DNA of 64,000 nucleotides, from the NCBI RefSeq assembly GCF_000218875.1, contig NC_015709.1, positions 1,240,001 to 1,304,000 of the forward strand, read 5' to 3'. How positions within the stretch are numbered: position 1 is the stretch's first letter; every line of letters begins with the position of its first letter. The notes below the pieces were generated by a model that made no database searches, was not told the DNA's origin, and worked only from the letters and a program-made list of their open reading frames with translations. Source of the DNA: Zymomonas mobilis subsp. pomaceae ATCC 29192. Its GTDB lineage: Bacteria > Pseudomonadota > Alphaproteobacteria > Sphingomonadales > Sphingomonadaceae. Below, in pieces: positions 16,770-25,677 of the stretch. The position numbers and the translations under genes were made by a program.

Positions 16770-19109
16770 TTAAAAATCTTTATGGATAGTAAATCCTCCA
16801 TATCTTCCGTAATCGCGTGGAATAAAATTAACAGTTCCGGCAAAATCACCATAAGTCATGAAGGAGGCATAATGCTTGTTCATGATATTTCTTATGATAA
16901 GCGTTAATCTCAACTTGTTTTTCTTGTCTTCTATCGAAGTATTCATGTTCCAGATGCCATAGGATTCCTGAACGGTATCGGGTGTCTCGGTCAGGGAATA
17001 TTGTGTCCGGCTTTGCCATGTATAATTACTGCCCACCGAGAAAGTTAGGCGATCTGTAATGTCTTTTATGTAATTGGCGCTGAAAACGAACTTCCATCTT
17101 GGTGAAAAAGGCAGCGTTTTTCCGTCAATATTGCAAGAAGCTGGGGCATCGGCGGCACAATCGAAATGATCGACCACCGCATGAGTATAGGCGAAATTTC
17201 CCCCTAAAGTTAAAGAACGTATCGGGCGGACAGTAATATCGCCCTCGACCCCTTTTGAAGAAACCGTGCCCGCGTTCACTAAAGGCGTTATCCGTCCACC
17301 CGCGACTTGTTTCAGCAAAGTTGCCTGATAATTTGAGAAATTTTCAATAAAAGCCGCAAAATTAGCGGTAATACGATGATCCCATAGATCAGTTTTAAGA
17401 CCTATTTCATAGGTATCATTCGTTTCCGGTTTTAAGGCTGCGGTATCGGTTGCCGCCATATTGAAAAAGACATTAAACGCCGGCCCCGTATAACCATGGG
17501 CATACGTAAAATAACTGTGAATATCGCGGGTTATATCATATTGCAGACCTATGCGATCCGTATAGCCATTATTGGCGGTTGAACCAGAAGAAGCAAAGCT
17601 GGGACGAATACCAGAAACCGAGACAGAAGAGGTTGATTGCCGGTTAAAGTTATACGAGATGTCATCGCGCATCAGGCGCAGCCCTAAAATTGCTCTGAAT
17701 TTCTTCGTAAAATTTAAATGCCCTTCACCAAAAATAGCATAGTTATTGGTGGTGGTTGTAAAACGTCCTGCGCCAAAAGCTGAAAGGGGCGGGGATCCTG
17801 AAACCGCATCATAAGAACGGGTATAGGTTTCAAAATCATTGCCGTGCATATAAAAAAAGCCGGCGACATAATCAAAAAAATGACCTTTAGGAGAGGCTAT
17901 TCTTAATTCTTCTGAAGCCTGCCAAAAATTAACTGTTTCATGATCAATCGAGCTTGGAAGACCGGGATAGGCCTGTGTCAATTCATCATAATCAACGGTT
18001 GCCAGACTTCGCCAGCGCCTATAGGCGGATATAGAAGTAAGATTATACCCGCCGCCTAAGTCCTGATCTATCGTAATAGAGGCCCCCCCATTGTGATCAA
18101 TCGAGCGGGTCATGGCATCGTTACTAATGGTAGTGTTATATTTTGAAGGCGTAATGCCTTCTGCCTTTAACGCTGCTTCCAACGCGGCACTATGGGTAGC
18201 GATACCTGTAGGATAAGCGACTTGAGAGGTAGAAGTAAAAATACCATTAGGGGCATTATCGTTAGAATACATGTAATCAAGACCAAGGGTTACTGTGGTC
18301 GTGTCATTAGGTGTCCATACAAATTTAGTACGGCCTCCGCGGTGCTCATAACCATTTACCATTTTATTTAAGTAAATATTATGAACATTGCCGTCATAAT
18401 TACCGAATAGAAAAGAAGCATTAGCAATCAGTTTATCGGGAATAAGTGTCCCTGAAACACCGCCGGATATGCGGTATTCATTGCCTGAAAAATAAGAAAT
18501 ATCGCCATAGCCATGAAATTCTTTGGTCGGCTGCGAAGTCGTTATATTGATGACACCCGCTGAAGCATTCTTACCAAAGGCTGTGCCTTGCGGTCCCTTT
18601 AAAACTTCCAAATGATCCAAATCATAAAGATCAACCGTGGCTTGGCCTGTGCGCGCCATGACGACGCCATCAATCATAGTTGAAACGGCAGGTTCCGCCC
18701 CGGGTGATGCTGAAATCGTCCCAATGCCGCGAATAAAAACCGCGCGATTTTTAGTGGCCGCATCCGTCCGGAAGTTTGCCGAAGGGATAAACTGGAACAT
18801 GGCCGGAATATCATGGATATTGACTTTTAAGGCTTGATCCCGCGTCAATAAGGTCTCGGCTATAGGCACTTTTTGCAGATATTCAAAACGCCGTTTCGCG
18901 GTAATTGTCAGTGCCTTACTGTCCGTATTTTCTGAAGACAGGGTCTTATCTGATTTATCGGAAGGCAGTGTATTTGTGATCGCTTTGTCCGTTTTAGTAA
19001 GCGGCTGGCTAGTTTGATTGGCTTTGAAAATCTGATCTTCGGCATAGGCGGGTGCCGCTAAAAGCATTGTCAAAGTGACGCGTGAGATAATCGCTCGTTT
19101 TATCCGCAT
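16770..19109 (-). CDS. TonB-dependent outer-membrane receptor
   Basis: The 779-residue protein has an N-terminal signal peptide (ends about residue 23, APAYAED), a plug domain (RAVFIRGIGT, VSTMIDGVVMARTG, LEVLKGPQGTAFGKNASAGVI at about 140-190) and a C-terminal 22-strand barrel ending in GGFTIHKDF with a terminal Phe. It imports a substrate across the outer membrane using TonB energy. The barrel resembles the broad catecholate/FecA-like class common in sphingomonads. The position beside the cuyA-like gene (42-base gap, same strand) hints at an organosulfur ligand, though iron chelates are the usual default. A strong GGGGGAA ribosome site precedes the ATG. Confidence 0.9.
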   Translation of the reverse strand: MRIKRAIISRVTLTMLLAAPAYAEDQIFKANQTSQPLTKTDKAITNTLPSDKSDKTLSSENTDSKALTITAKRRFEYLQKVPIAETLLTRDQALKVNIHDIPAMFQFIPSANFRTDAATKNRAVFIRGIGTISASPGAEPAVSTMIDGVVMARTGQATVDLYDLDHLEVLKGPQGTAFGKNASAGVINITTSQPTKEFHGYGDISYFSGNEYRISGGVSGTLIPDKLIANASFLFGNYDGNVHNIYLNKMVNGYEHRGGRTKFVWTPNDTTTVTLGLDYMYSNDNAPNGIFTSTSQVAYPTGIATHSAALEAALKAEGITPSKYNTTISNDAMTRSIDHNGGASITIDQDLGGGYNLTSISAYRRWRSLATVDYDELTQAYPGLPSSIDHETVNFWQASEELRIASPKGHFFDYVAGFFYMHGNDFETYTRSYDAVSGSPPLSAFGAGRFTTTTNNYAIFGEGHLNFTKKFRAILGLRLMRDDISYNFNRQSTSSVSVSGIRPSFASSGSTANNGYTDRIGLQYDITRDIHSYFTYAHGYTGPAFNVFFNMAATDTAALKPETNDTYEIGLKTDLWDHRITANFAAFIENFSNYQATLLKQVAGGRITPLVNAGTVSSKGVEGDITVRPIRSLTLGGNFAYTHAVVDHFDCAADAPASCNIDGKTLPFSPRWKFVFSANYIKDITDRLTFSVGSNYTWQSRTQYSLTETPDTVQESYGIWNMNTSIEDKKNKLRLTLIIRNIMNKHYASFMTYGDFAGTVNFIPRDYGRYGGFTIHKDF

Positions 19110-19444
19110 ACCGTTCCCCCATGTGACCCAAAAATATTTTTAAATTTGAGCAATTTTTCCGGCAAAAAACATGCTTCATCTCTAAAAATATATAAAAATT
19201 ATCCCATAAAAATCGATTTTTTATAAAAATATACATATATTTATGCATATATAGATTTTTTTTCTTTAAAGAATCGAATTATGGGATAATTTACCACTAG
19301 ATTTTGAAAAATAAAGAGGCTTACGAAGGCAATGGTAAAAAATTTAATTAATTTTTGAGAATAAAATTATCAAATTACAATATTTTTATAAATTTAAATT
19401 ATAAATTTTATAATTTAAAAATAAATTGCTTTGGGAAAAAGACT
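19110..19444. promoter_or_regulatory. Divergent control region with a 14-base inverted repeat pair
   Basis: The spacer lies between the TonB receptor (leftward) and the alcohol dehydrogenase (rightward) and is very AT-rich. Two perfect 14-base copies in opposite orientation, AAATTATCCCATAA at 19196-19209 and TTATGGGATAATTT at 19279-19292, are separated by 69 bases. Each is followed inward by a TCGATT/AATCGA element. This looks like a pair of operator sites for a regulator of both transcription units. Confidence 0.6.
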
Positions 19445-20572
19445 ATGATCACCATTCAGGCCCCGAAAAATTATATAAATGAGGATGGCATAACGGCTAA
19501 GGTCGGTGAATATGTCGCCCCTTTGGCAAAACATATTCTGATCATAACCAGTCCTAAAGCATGGCAGGCGACCCAAGATTTTATTCTGCCCAGTCTTCAG
19601 CAACAGGGCATCACCTATAGGATAGAATGGCTTGAAGACGTCTGCACAAGACGCCGCATTGATAGTTTTGTAGCGATAGCAAAGCAGCAGCAAGCACAAT
19701 TAATTTTGGCAGTAGGGGGTGGCCGCGTTTTAGACGTATCAAAGGCCGTTGGTGAACTTCTGGGACAAAAGCCGGTTATTGCGCTGCCTACCATTGCAGC
19801 AACTTGCGCGGCATGGTCTCCGATTACCGTTCTTTATGAGGATAATGGCGCTCATATTGGCCCCTTTGCTCTATCCCAATTGCCGGTTTTTGTCCTTGTC
19901 GACAGTGAAATTATCGTCAAGTCACCCGTTCGCTATCTAAAATCGGGTATCGTCGATTCCTTTGCGAAATGGTTTGAATTCCATCCTTATTTACGAAATG
20001 GCGATGATGGAATCGCTATGGAATTAAAGGCCTATGCGGCCAGAATGGCCGTAGAAATCTTTAAGCGCGAGGGTCAACAAGCCGTTTTAGATAATGAACA
20101 GCAAAGAGTAACCGTCCCTTTACGCAAAATAATTGATGCAGTTATTGCCTTAGCCGGTATTGCAAACAGCATGAAGGATGAAGTGCCCCGCATTGGGGCA
20201 GCGCACGCTATTCATCACAGCATGACCCGTATTCCAGAACTCCATCACTGGCTTCACGGCGAAAAAGTAGGCTTTGGATTAGCCATTCAAAATATTCTGG
20301 AACAACCAGAAGCCGAAGTAACCCAAGATTTACACTGGCTCCTTAATCATTTTGCAGGCCCGCTCCATCTGGATGCATTAGGGATTGAGGATACAACCTA
20401 TTTAGCCAGACGTATCGCTGACGGGGTCAAGGTGCCGGATAAAATCGCGGCGAGATTACCTTTTTCTCTCGCTAAATTTGACATCGAAAAGGCCTTAATC
20501 TCTTCGATTACAACAAATAATCATAAACATAATCCCTTTAAAAAGGATAAAAACTTAGAATATATAAAATAA
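19445..20572 (+). CDS. Iron-containing alcohol dehydrogenase, glycerol dehydrogenase-like
   Basis: The product (375 residues from the ATG at 19445) is a GldA-like NAD-dependent polyol dehydrogenase. It shows the NAD-binding LAVGGGRVLDVSKAV, the PTIAATCAAWSP segment, and metal ligands Asp in GIVDSFAKW and histidines in IHHSM and LHGEKV. An upstream TTG at 19355 would add 30 residues of AT-driven sequence and lacks a ribosome site, whereas GGGAAAAAG precedes the ATG. Known family substrates include glycerol and dihydroxypropanesulfonate. Given the neighbours, a C3 sulfonate alcohol is possible but unproven. A 34-base gap leads to the Ldh2-type gene. Confidence 0.8.
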   Translation: MITIQAPKNYINEDGITAKVGEYVAPLAKHILIITSPKAWQATQDFILPSLQQQGITYRIEWLEDVCTRRRIDSFVAIAKQQQAQLILAVGGGRVLDVSKAVGELLGQKPVIALPTIAATCAAWSPITVLYEDNGAHIGPFALSQLPVFVLVDSEIIVKSPVRYLKSGIVDSFAKWFEFHPYLRNGDDGIAMELKAYAARMAVEIFKREGQQAVLDNEQQRVTVPLRKIIDAVIALAGIANSMKDEVPRIGAAHAIHHSMTRIPELHHWLHGEKVGFGLAIQNILEQPEAEVTQDLHWLLNHFAGPLHLDALGIEDTTYLARRIADGVKVPDKIAARLPFSLAKFDIEKALISSITTNNHKHNPFKKDKNLEYIK

Positions 20573-20606
20573 TAATATTCCTAAAATAAAATATTAGGAA
20601 ATAAAA

Positions 20607-21611
20607 ATGCCTATTTTTAAAGAATTTTATTTAAAAGAATATTTAAAATCTCTATTAATTAAATATAACACCACCGAAAATATTGCCCAAGATGTGGCTG
20701 AAAATCTGGTAGAATCAAGCTTTAAAGGCCATGATTCCCATGGTGTTACGATACTACCTAATTACATTGCCGCTATTCAGGAGGGTGGGTTAAATCCCAC
20801 AGCAGAGGCAAAGAAAATCGTTGATCATGGTGCGCTTATTTCCTTTGATGGTCAGCAAGGATTTGGGCAATTTGTAGCAAAACAAGCGCTTCAGCAGGGT
20901 ATAAAACGCGCTCAAAATTACGGAGTTGCGATCATTGGCCTTGCCAATGCCCATCATCTGGGACGTATCGGGGCATGGGCAGAAAAAGCGACCCAAGCTA
21001 ATCTTATTGCAATCCATTTCGTCAATGTAAATCGCTGCGCTGTTGCCCCTTGGCAAGGCCAATCGGCACGGCTTGGCACCAACCCCTTTTGTGTGGGTAT
21101 CCCATTAGCCTCTAAAGCGCCTATCATTCTTGATTTTGCTACCAGCAAAATTGCCCGAAACAAAGCGCGAATAGCATGGGAACAGGGGCTCCCTTTAAAA
21201 GAAGGCTGCGCCGTCGATAGTGAAGGAAAACCAACCGTTGATCCACGTTGGTTGATGCAATCGCCATTAGGGGCGTTGCTTCCTTTCGGTGAGCATAAAG
21301 GCTCCGGTCTCTCTATTATATGTTCTATTTTAGGGGCAGCCTTAACCGGCGGGCAAACCGAACGTCATGCGGATAAAGGCGTTAAGACAACAATCAACAA
21401 TATGTTGTCTATTCTCATTGACCCGCAATTTTTGGCAGGGGCCGATAGCCATCAGCAAGAAATCACCGATTTATTAGATTGGGTGCGGCATTCATCCGAA
21501 GATAACACCCTTTTATTACCCGGCGAAGCTGAACAACGCCTCTATCAAGATCGTAAAACCAATGGTCTTTTTATTGAAGATGCCCATTGGGAAGCCATAA
21601 CAAACCTATGA
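20607..21611 (+). CDS. Ldh2-family malate/L-lactate/sulfolactate dehydrogenase
   Basis: The 334-residue enzyme is of the NAD(P)-dependent 2-hydroxyacid dehydrogenase family unrelated to classical LDH (malate, ureidoglycolate, lactate, and the sulfolactate dehydrogenase ComC). Motifs: SSFKGHDSHGV at 40-50, NAHHLGRIG (catalytic His), PIILDFATSKIA and LLPFGEHKGSGLS. Length is typical. It follows the GldA-like gene on the same strand. In ComC-type sulfolactate pathways this enzyme yields sulfopyruvate, which transamination turns into cysteate for CuyA, so it would complete the local scheme. Substrate is inferred from context only. Confidence 0.82.
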   Translation: MPIFKEFYLKEYLKSLLIKYNTTENIAQDVAENLVESSFKGHDSHGVTILPNYIAAIQEGGLNPTAEAKKIVDHGALISFDGQQGFGQFVAKQALQQGIKRAQNYGVAIIGLANAHHLGRIGAWAEKATQANLIAIHFVNVNRCAVAPWQGQSARLGTNPFCVGIPLASKAPIILDFATSKIARNKARIAWEQGLPLKEGCAVDSEGKPTVDPRWLMQSPLGALLPFGEHKGSGLSIICSILGAALTGGQTERHADKGVKTTINNMLSILIDPQFLAGADSHQQEITDLLDWVRHSSEDNTLLLPGEAEQRLYQDRKTNGLFIEDAHWEAITNL

Positions 21612-21640
21612 AATCAGGATAATTTGACAACAGGCAATAA

Positions 21641-21826
21641 GCCCACAATTCAGCCATAGTTTGCAATAGGAACCGCTATTTTGAAGCCCATATCGACTTC
21701 AGAAAAGGGCCTTACAATATTTGGGCGGTATATGCCGCACAGACTTTGGATTTTGCCTTCACCCTTTATAAATCGCGCATTGATCACCGCGCATTTACCG
21801 GACGGTATAGCCGTTGCTGTTCATAA
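21641..21826 (+). pseudogene. Decayed IS6-family transposase fragment
   Basis: An open stretch without a start codon runs in one frame and ends with TAA at 21824-21826. Its translation contains FEAHIDFRKGPYNIWAVYA followed by QTLDFAFTLYKSR. This aligns with the DETY-x-KVRG-x-W-x-YLYRAVD block, then the T(I/L)DFxL segment, of IS6-type DDE transposases such as IS6100, with the catalytic Asp lost. The remaining N- and C-terminal parts and the terminal repeats are not found. It is a relic of about 60 codons lying between the dehydrogenase and the MFS gene. Confidence 0.45.
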
Positions 21827-21839
21827 GGATTTTTAATCC

Positions 21840-23099
21840 ATGCTCTCTTCTGCATCCCCCATTCCTGCATCCAAAATTAGCCTAGGCTTTAATCATCAAA
21901 AGTTGGTTATGATTATGCTCATTTTGATTGGCATTGCGGCTTATGCCGATCGGCAAATCATCGCTTTATTAAAACCTGTTTTAGATCGGGAATTCGGATG
22001 GAAACCCGCTGACTATGCGTTAATATCCTCTTATTCACAGGCCGCAACAGCCTTTAGTATGTTAGCCAGTGGCTGGATTGTGGATCGTTTAGGGGTCCGT
22101 GTTTCCCTTAGCGCAGGGGTCGCAGGGTGGAGCCTTTCAACGGCCTTTCACGGTCTCGTCAACAGTTTGAAAAGTTTTCTTCTTTTAAGAGTCAGTTTGG
22201 GCACCTTTGAAGGTATTTGTACCCCAGCAACTATGAAAGCTATTGCGCTACGGTTTGAAAGGAAACAGCGTGGACGGCTAGTCGGATTAATTCAGGCGGG
22301 GCATAATATCGCCGCCATGGTAACCCCCTTAATGGTTGCAGGATTATTTCCTTTTCTGGGATGGCGGGGCACCATCATTACCGTGGGATTATTAGGGTTA
22401 ATCTGTGCCGCTTTATGGTTTTTGATCCCTCAGCCTACCGACATATCAACTTCGGTCAAAAACAATGTATCCGTCTTAACGCCAGAAAAAAGTAAACGCT
22501 ATCGTCGCATCATAACCGGCTTTGCCTTGGGCAAATTCCTCACGGATTTCGTGCTTTGGTTCTTAATGTTTTGGTTACCGGATATTTTACATCGTCATTA
22601 TGGATTAAACACGGTTCAACTGGGTCTTCCCGTTGCCACTATTTACGGTATGGCGGCGATAGGTTGTCTGTTAGGGGGGTATATTCCGCCAATTTTAGCC
22701 CAAAAATGGCAGATACCATTAGAAGTAGCCAGACGGCGTTTCTTGGCTGTAACAGCGCTTTTAATCCTGCCAATTCCATGGTTATTGTATTCGAACAGCC
22801 TGCTTGTCGCTATCGCCTTATTTGGTATCGCCCTTGCCGCACATCAAGCTTTTGCTACCAATCTATTTGCTTTTGCGGCGGAATGGCTACCTTCTGATCG
22901 CGTGGGCAGGGCATCAGGTATTGGGGCTTTTTGTGGCAATATAAGTGGGGCGCTGGGTCTACGTCTTGTCGGTCATTTTGCTAATACGGTAGAAGCCATG
23001 TTACCTATTTTTCTCTACTGCTCTTTTGCTTTTATCTTGGGATGGTTAGCCCTTACTTTGATTGCCCCTTATCAATGGTTAGCAAAAAACAAAAAATAG
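21840..23099 (+). CDS. Major facilitator superfamily transporter
   Basis: The 419-residue inner-membrane protein has twelve predicted helices, the ADRQIIALLKP motif in helix 1 and the loop 2-3 signature GWIVDRLGVRVSLSAG, as in the anion:cation symporter group (ExuT/GarP-like, organic acid uptake). It starts at ATG 21840 after AAGGATTTTT. It lies 228 bases past the Ldh2-type gene with the transposase relic between them. A sugar acid, hydroxy acid or sulfonate substrate would fit this subfamily and the neighbours. Direction is presumed import. Confidence 0.85.
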   Translation: MLSSASPIPASKISLGFNHQKLVMIMLILIGIAAYADRQIIALLKPVLDREFGWKPADYALISSYSQAATAFSMLASGWIVDRLGVRVSLSAGVAGWSLSTAFHGLVNSLKSFLLLRVSLGTFEGICTPATMKAIALRFERKQRGRLVGLIQAGHNIAAMVTPLMVAGLFPFLGWRGTIITVGLLGLICAALWFLIPQPTDISTSVKNNVSVLTPEKSKRYRRIITGFALGKFLTDFVLWFLMFWLPDILHRHYGLNTVQLGLPVATIYGMAAIGCLLGGYIPPILAQKWQIPLEVARRRFLAVTALLILPIPWLLYSNSLLVAIALFGIALAAHQAFATNLFAFAAEWLPSDRVGRASGIGAFCGNISGALGLRLVGHFANTVEAMLPIFLYCSFAFILGWLALTLIAPYQWLAKNKK

Positions 23100-23114
23100 C
23101 ATAAAAATTATGCT
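23098..23114 (+). terminator. Possible weak terminator after the MFS gene
   Basis: AGCATAA and TTATGCT form a perfect 7-base stem with a 3-base loop, followed by TTAATTTT. It overlaps the stop codon. The stem is AT-rich, so strength is doubtful. Confidence 0.4.
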
Positions 23115-23264
23115 TTAATTTTCACTAAAAAGTAATTTTTTTATGTTGATGAAAGGGATTAATAATCACAAATTTCTATCAGCCATTGCCAAGAAAATAT
23201 TTAAAATAAAGGCAGCTATAATTATATAATTATTCGTTGTCTCCTTACTTAAGGAGATGCGTCT

Positions 23265-24857
23265 ATGTCTAACCTCGATCATTCTGAGATTAAAGCTCAT
23301 CTTATTGGCGGTGGCATTGCGTCCCTTGCCGCCGCCGCTATCCTTATTCGCGATGGTGATCTGTTAGGTCATAATATCACCATTTACGAAGAAACCGACC
23401 AATTAGGCGGTGCTCTCGATGGCACAGGCAATCCAGAAGATGGCTATATAGCGCGCGGTGGTCGGATGCTTGAAAGCAAATATCTTTGCACATACGACCT
23501 TTTTTCCTCGATCCCGACACTCGACAGAAAACAGACTGTTACGCAAGAGATATTTCAATGGAATGAAATCATTCAAACCGGCTCAAAATCCCGACTGGTT
23601 CGTAATGGTCAGCGGTTAACGGCGCCCGAATTTGGATTGAGCGAAAAGCATATTCTTACAATAGAGAAACTCGCTATTACACCAGAAGCTCTATTAGGGA
23701 ACAGCCGTATATCGGATCACTTCGATGGGACTTTCTTTAAAACTAATTTCTGGTTCATGTGGTGCACGACCTTTGCTTTCCAACCTTGGCACAGTGTGGT
23801 CGAACTTAAACGTTATCTTGTGCGGTTTACCCATCTGGTCGCGGGCTTTAATAGGCTGCACGGCATTATGCGCACTGTTTATAATCAATATGACTCTATG
23901 GTCTTACCGCTCAAAAAATGGCTGGAAGAACGGAATGTTAATTTTTGTTTGGATACGCAAGTAACGGATATTACTTTCATTGAACATGGAAGCAAGCATT
24001 TTGCGGAAAGCCTTCTTTGCGAAAATAAAAAAGAAAAGACAAAAATTACCCTCGATGCACAGGATATTGTGATCGCTACCTTAGGATCCATGACTGAGGC
24101 CTCTTCAATTGGGGGAATGGATGAAGCCCCTGTATTAAAGGATAAATCGACAGGGGGTGCATGGACGTTATGGGAAACAATAGCCAAAGGGCGGCCAGAA
24201 TTAGGGCGGCCAGACGTTTTCAGTGATCATGTAGAAGAATCTAAATGGGTATCCTTTACTGCCACCTTAAATAATCCGGCATTATTCGATTATATTCGTG
24301 ACTTTACCGGCAATATCCCGGGTGAAGGCGGACTTATTACCTTCACAGAATCGAATTGGTTGATGTCTATTGTCTTACCGCATCAACCTCATTTTATGGG
24401 TCAGCCAGAAGATGTGCAGGTATTATGGGGCTATGCCTTATTGGTAGATAAGGTCGGCAATTATATCAAAAAAGCCATGTCGCGTTGCAGTGGGCGGGAA
24501 ATCATGACAGAATTGCTGGGTCATCTTGGTCTCAATGATCAAAAGGAAGCTATTCTTAGGGATACGATATGCCTTCCTTGTATGATGCCTTTTATTACCA
24601 GTCAGTTTTTACGCCGCCGCTATGGGGATCGGCCAGCCGTCAATCCTAAAGGCTATCTTAATTTTGCGATTACGGGGCAATTCTGTGAACAGGCAGATGA
24701 TGTCGTCTTTACGGTTGAATACTCAATTCGTTCAGCCATGACGGCGGTTTACACGCTCCTTAATCTTGACCGTAAACCGCCTGCTGTTTTCAAAGGACAA
24801 TTAAAACCCCAAAACCTCTATAAAGCATTTCGTGCTTTACATGATATGGACGCATAA
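23265..24857 (+). CDS. ohyA: Oleate hydratase (MCRA family)
   Basis: The 530-residue flavoprotein matches oleate hydratases, formerly called 67-kDa myosin-cross-reactive antigen. The FAD-binding start HLIGGGIASLAAAAILIRDG, the IYEETDQLGGALDGTG segment, GGRMLESKYLCTYDLFSSIP, and FWFMWCTTFAFQPWHSVVE are all family hallmarks. The enzyme adds water to cis-9 double bonds of free fatty acids (oleate to 10-hydroxystearate) using FAD structurally. It is somewhat shorter than the 570-650 residue members. AAGGAG precedes the ATG. The gene stands alone between two spacers and ends at a GC-containing hairpin. Confidence 0.93.
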   Translation: MSNLDHSEIKAHLIGGGIASLAAAAILIRDGDLLGHNITIYEETDQLGGALDGTGNPEDGYIARGGRMLESKYLCTYDLFSSIPTLDRKQTVTQEIFQWNEIIQTGSKSRLVRNGQRLTAPEFGLSEKHILTIEKLAITPEALLGNSRISDHFDGTFFKTNFWFMWCTTFAFQPWHSVVELKRYLVRFTHLVAGFNRLHGIMRTVYNQYDSMVLPLKKWLEERNVNFCLDTQVTDITFIEHGSKHFAESLLCENKKEKTKITLDAQDIVIATLGSMTEASSIGGMDEAPVLKDKSTGGAWTLWETIAKGRPELGRPDVFSDHVEESKWVSFTATLNNPALFDYIRDFTGNIPGEGGLITFTESNWLMSIVLPHQPHFMGQPEDVQVLWGYALLVDKVGNYIKKAMSRCSGREIMTELLGHLGLNDQKEAILRDTICLPCMMPFITSQFLRRRYGDRPAVNPKGYLNFAITGQFCEQADDVVFTVEYSIRSAMTAVYTLLNLDRKPPAVFKGQLKPQNLYKAFRALHDMDA

Positions 24858-24866
24858 TTTTAATAT

Positions 24867-24898
24867 AAAAGCATCCTTTTAGTGAGGGGGGATGTTTT
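24867..24898 (+). terminator. Terminator after oleate hydratase gene
   Basis: AAAAGCATCC (24867-24876) pairs with GGATGTTTT (24890-24898) with one G-U pair around a 13-base loop. The 3' arm itself provides the T run. Confidence 0.6.
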
Positions 24899-24966
24899 AA
24901 AATAGGGACAAATGCGGCTACTCTAATTAAATAGAAATCGAGCTATTTTTTGAAATCCTTTGACGG

Positions 24967-25677
24967 TCAAGAGTAGACCAAAGGTTTATTCAAAAGCAGA
25001 CGGCGTTCACGCCAATCAGGCAAAAACTTATCCATAAGGCTTTTAAAACGTTGGTTATGATAGCGTTCTAAAAGATGAACCATCTCATGGACAATCACAT
25101 ATTCCAAACATTGCGGCGGCTTTTTAACTAATTCGGCATTTAACCAAATACGCTTGGCTTGAATATTACAACTACCCCATACGGTTTTCATTTTTTTAAT
25201 CCGCCATATTTCAGGCTGAACCCCTAAAATAGGCTGCCAATATTCTATCAAGGTGGGCAGCGCTTGTTTAAGTTGTAAGCGATACCATGCGTCTAGCTGG
25301 CGCAACCTATATTCTTCTGACATCTCCGGTTTACTATGAAGCTGGATCAAGGACGGTGCTTGAAAAAGAATTTTAGGCCGCCCCATACAGGGTACAATAT
25401 CCAGCGTGCAGCGCTCACCCCAAAGATAATGGATTTCCCCCGGGCACAGTCTTGGCACAGCAATAGGCAGTAACGGTGGTTGCTCCTTCAATCGGGATAA
25501 ACGTCTTTTAATCCAATCCAGACGTGTCTTTATAACCCTTAAAAGCTCAATTTTTTTCAAACGCTTTGGAATAGAAATACGCACTCTACCTTCAGGGGGT
25601 AAAATACGAATATAGATATTTTTAATATTTTTTCTAAGTATCCCTATGGGGATACCATCAATTATTATATCCGTCAT
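24967..25677 (-). CDS. YgjP-like (DUF45/M48-type) metallopeptidase
   Basis: The 236-residue protein matches the YgjP/DUF45 family: an N-terminal RVRISIPKRLKKIELLRVI segment, a central KMKTVWGSCNIQAKRIWLN block, and the zinc motif VIVHEMVHLLERYHNQRF, where HEMVH supplies the zinc ligands and catalytic Glu. No signal peptide is present, so it is cytoplasmic. Family members are often near restriction-modification genes, but none is here. It converges on the oleate hydratase gene. Peptidase activity is assumed from the motif only. Confidence 0.85.
   Translation of the reverse strand: MTDIIIDGIPIGILRKNIKNIYIRILPPEGRVRISIPKRLKKIELLRVIKTRLDWIKRRLSRLKEQPPLLPIAVPRLCPGEIHYLWGERCTLDIVPCMGRPKILFQAPSLIQLHSKPEMSEEYRLRQLDAWYRLQLKQALPTLIEYWQPILGVQPEIWRIKKMKTVWGSCNIQAKRIWLNAELVKKPPQCLEYVIVHEMVHLLERYHNQRFKSLMDKFLPDWRERRLLLNKPLVYS

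Noticed and set aside
19355..19444. TTG start giving 30 extra residues for the GldA-like protein
   Set aside because: The extension is an AT-driven string of Asn, Tyr, Lys and Ile without a ribosome site, while a good site precedes ATG 19445.
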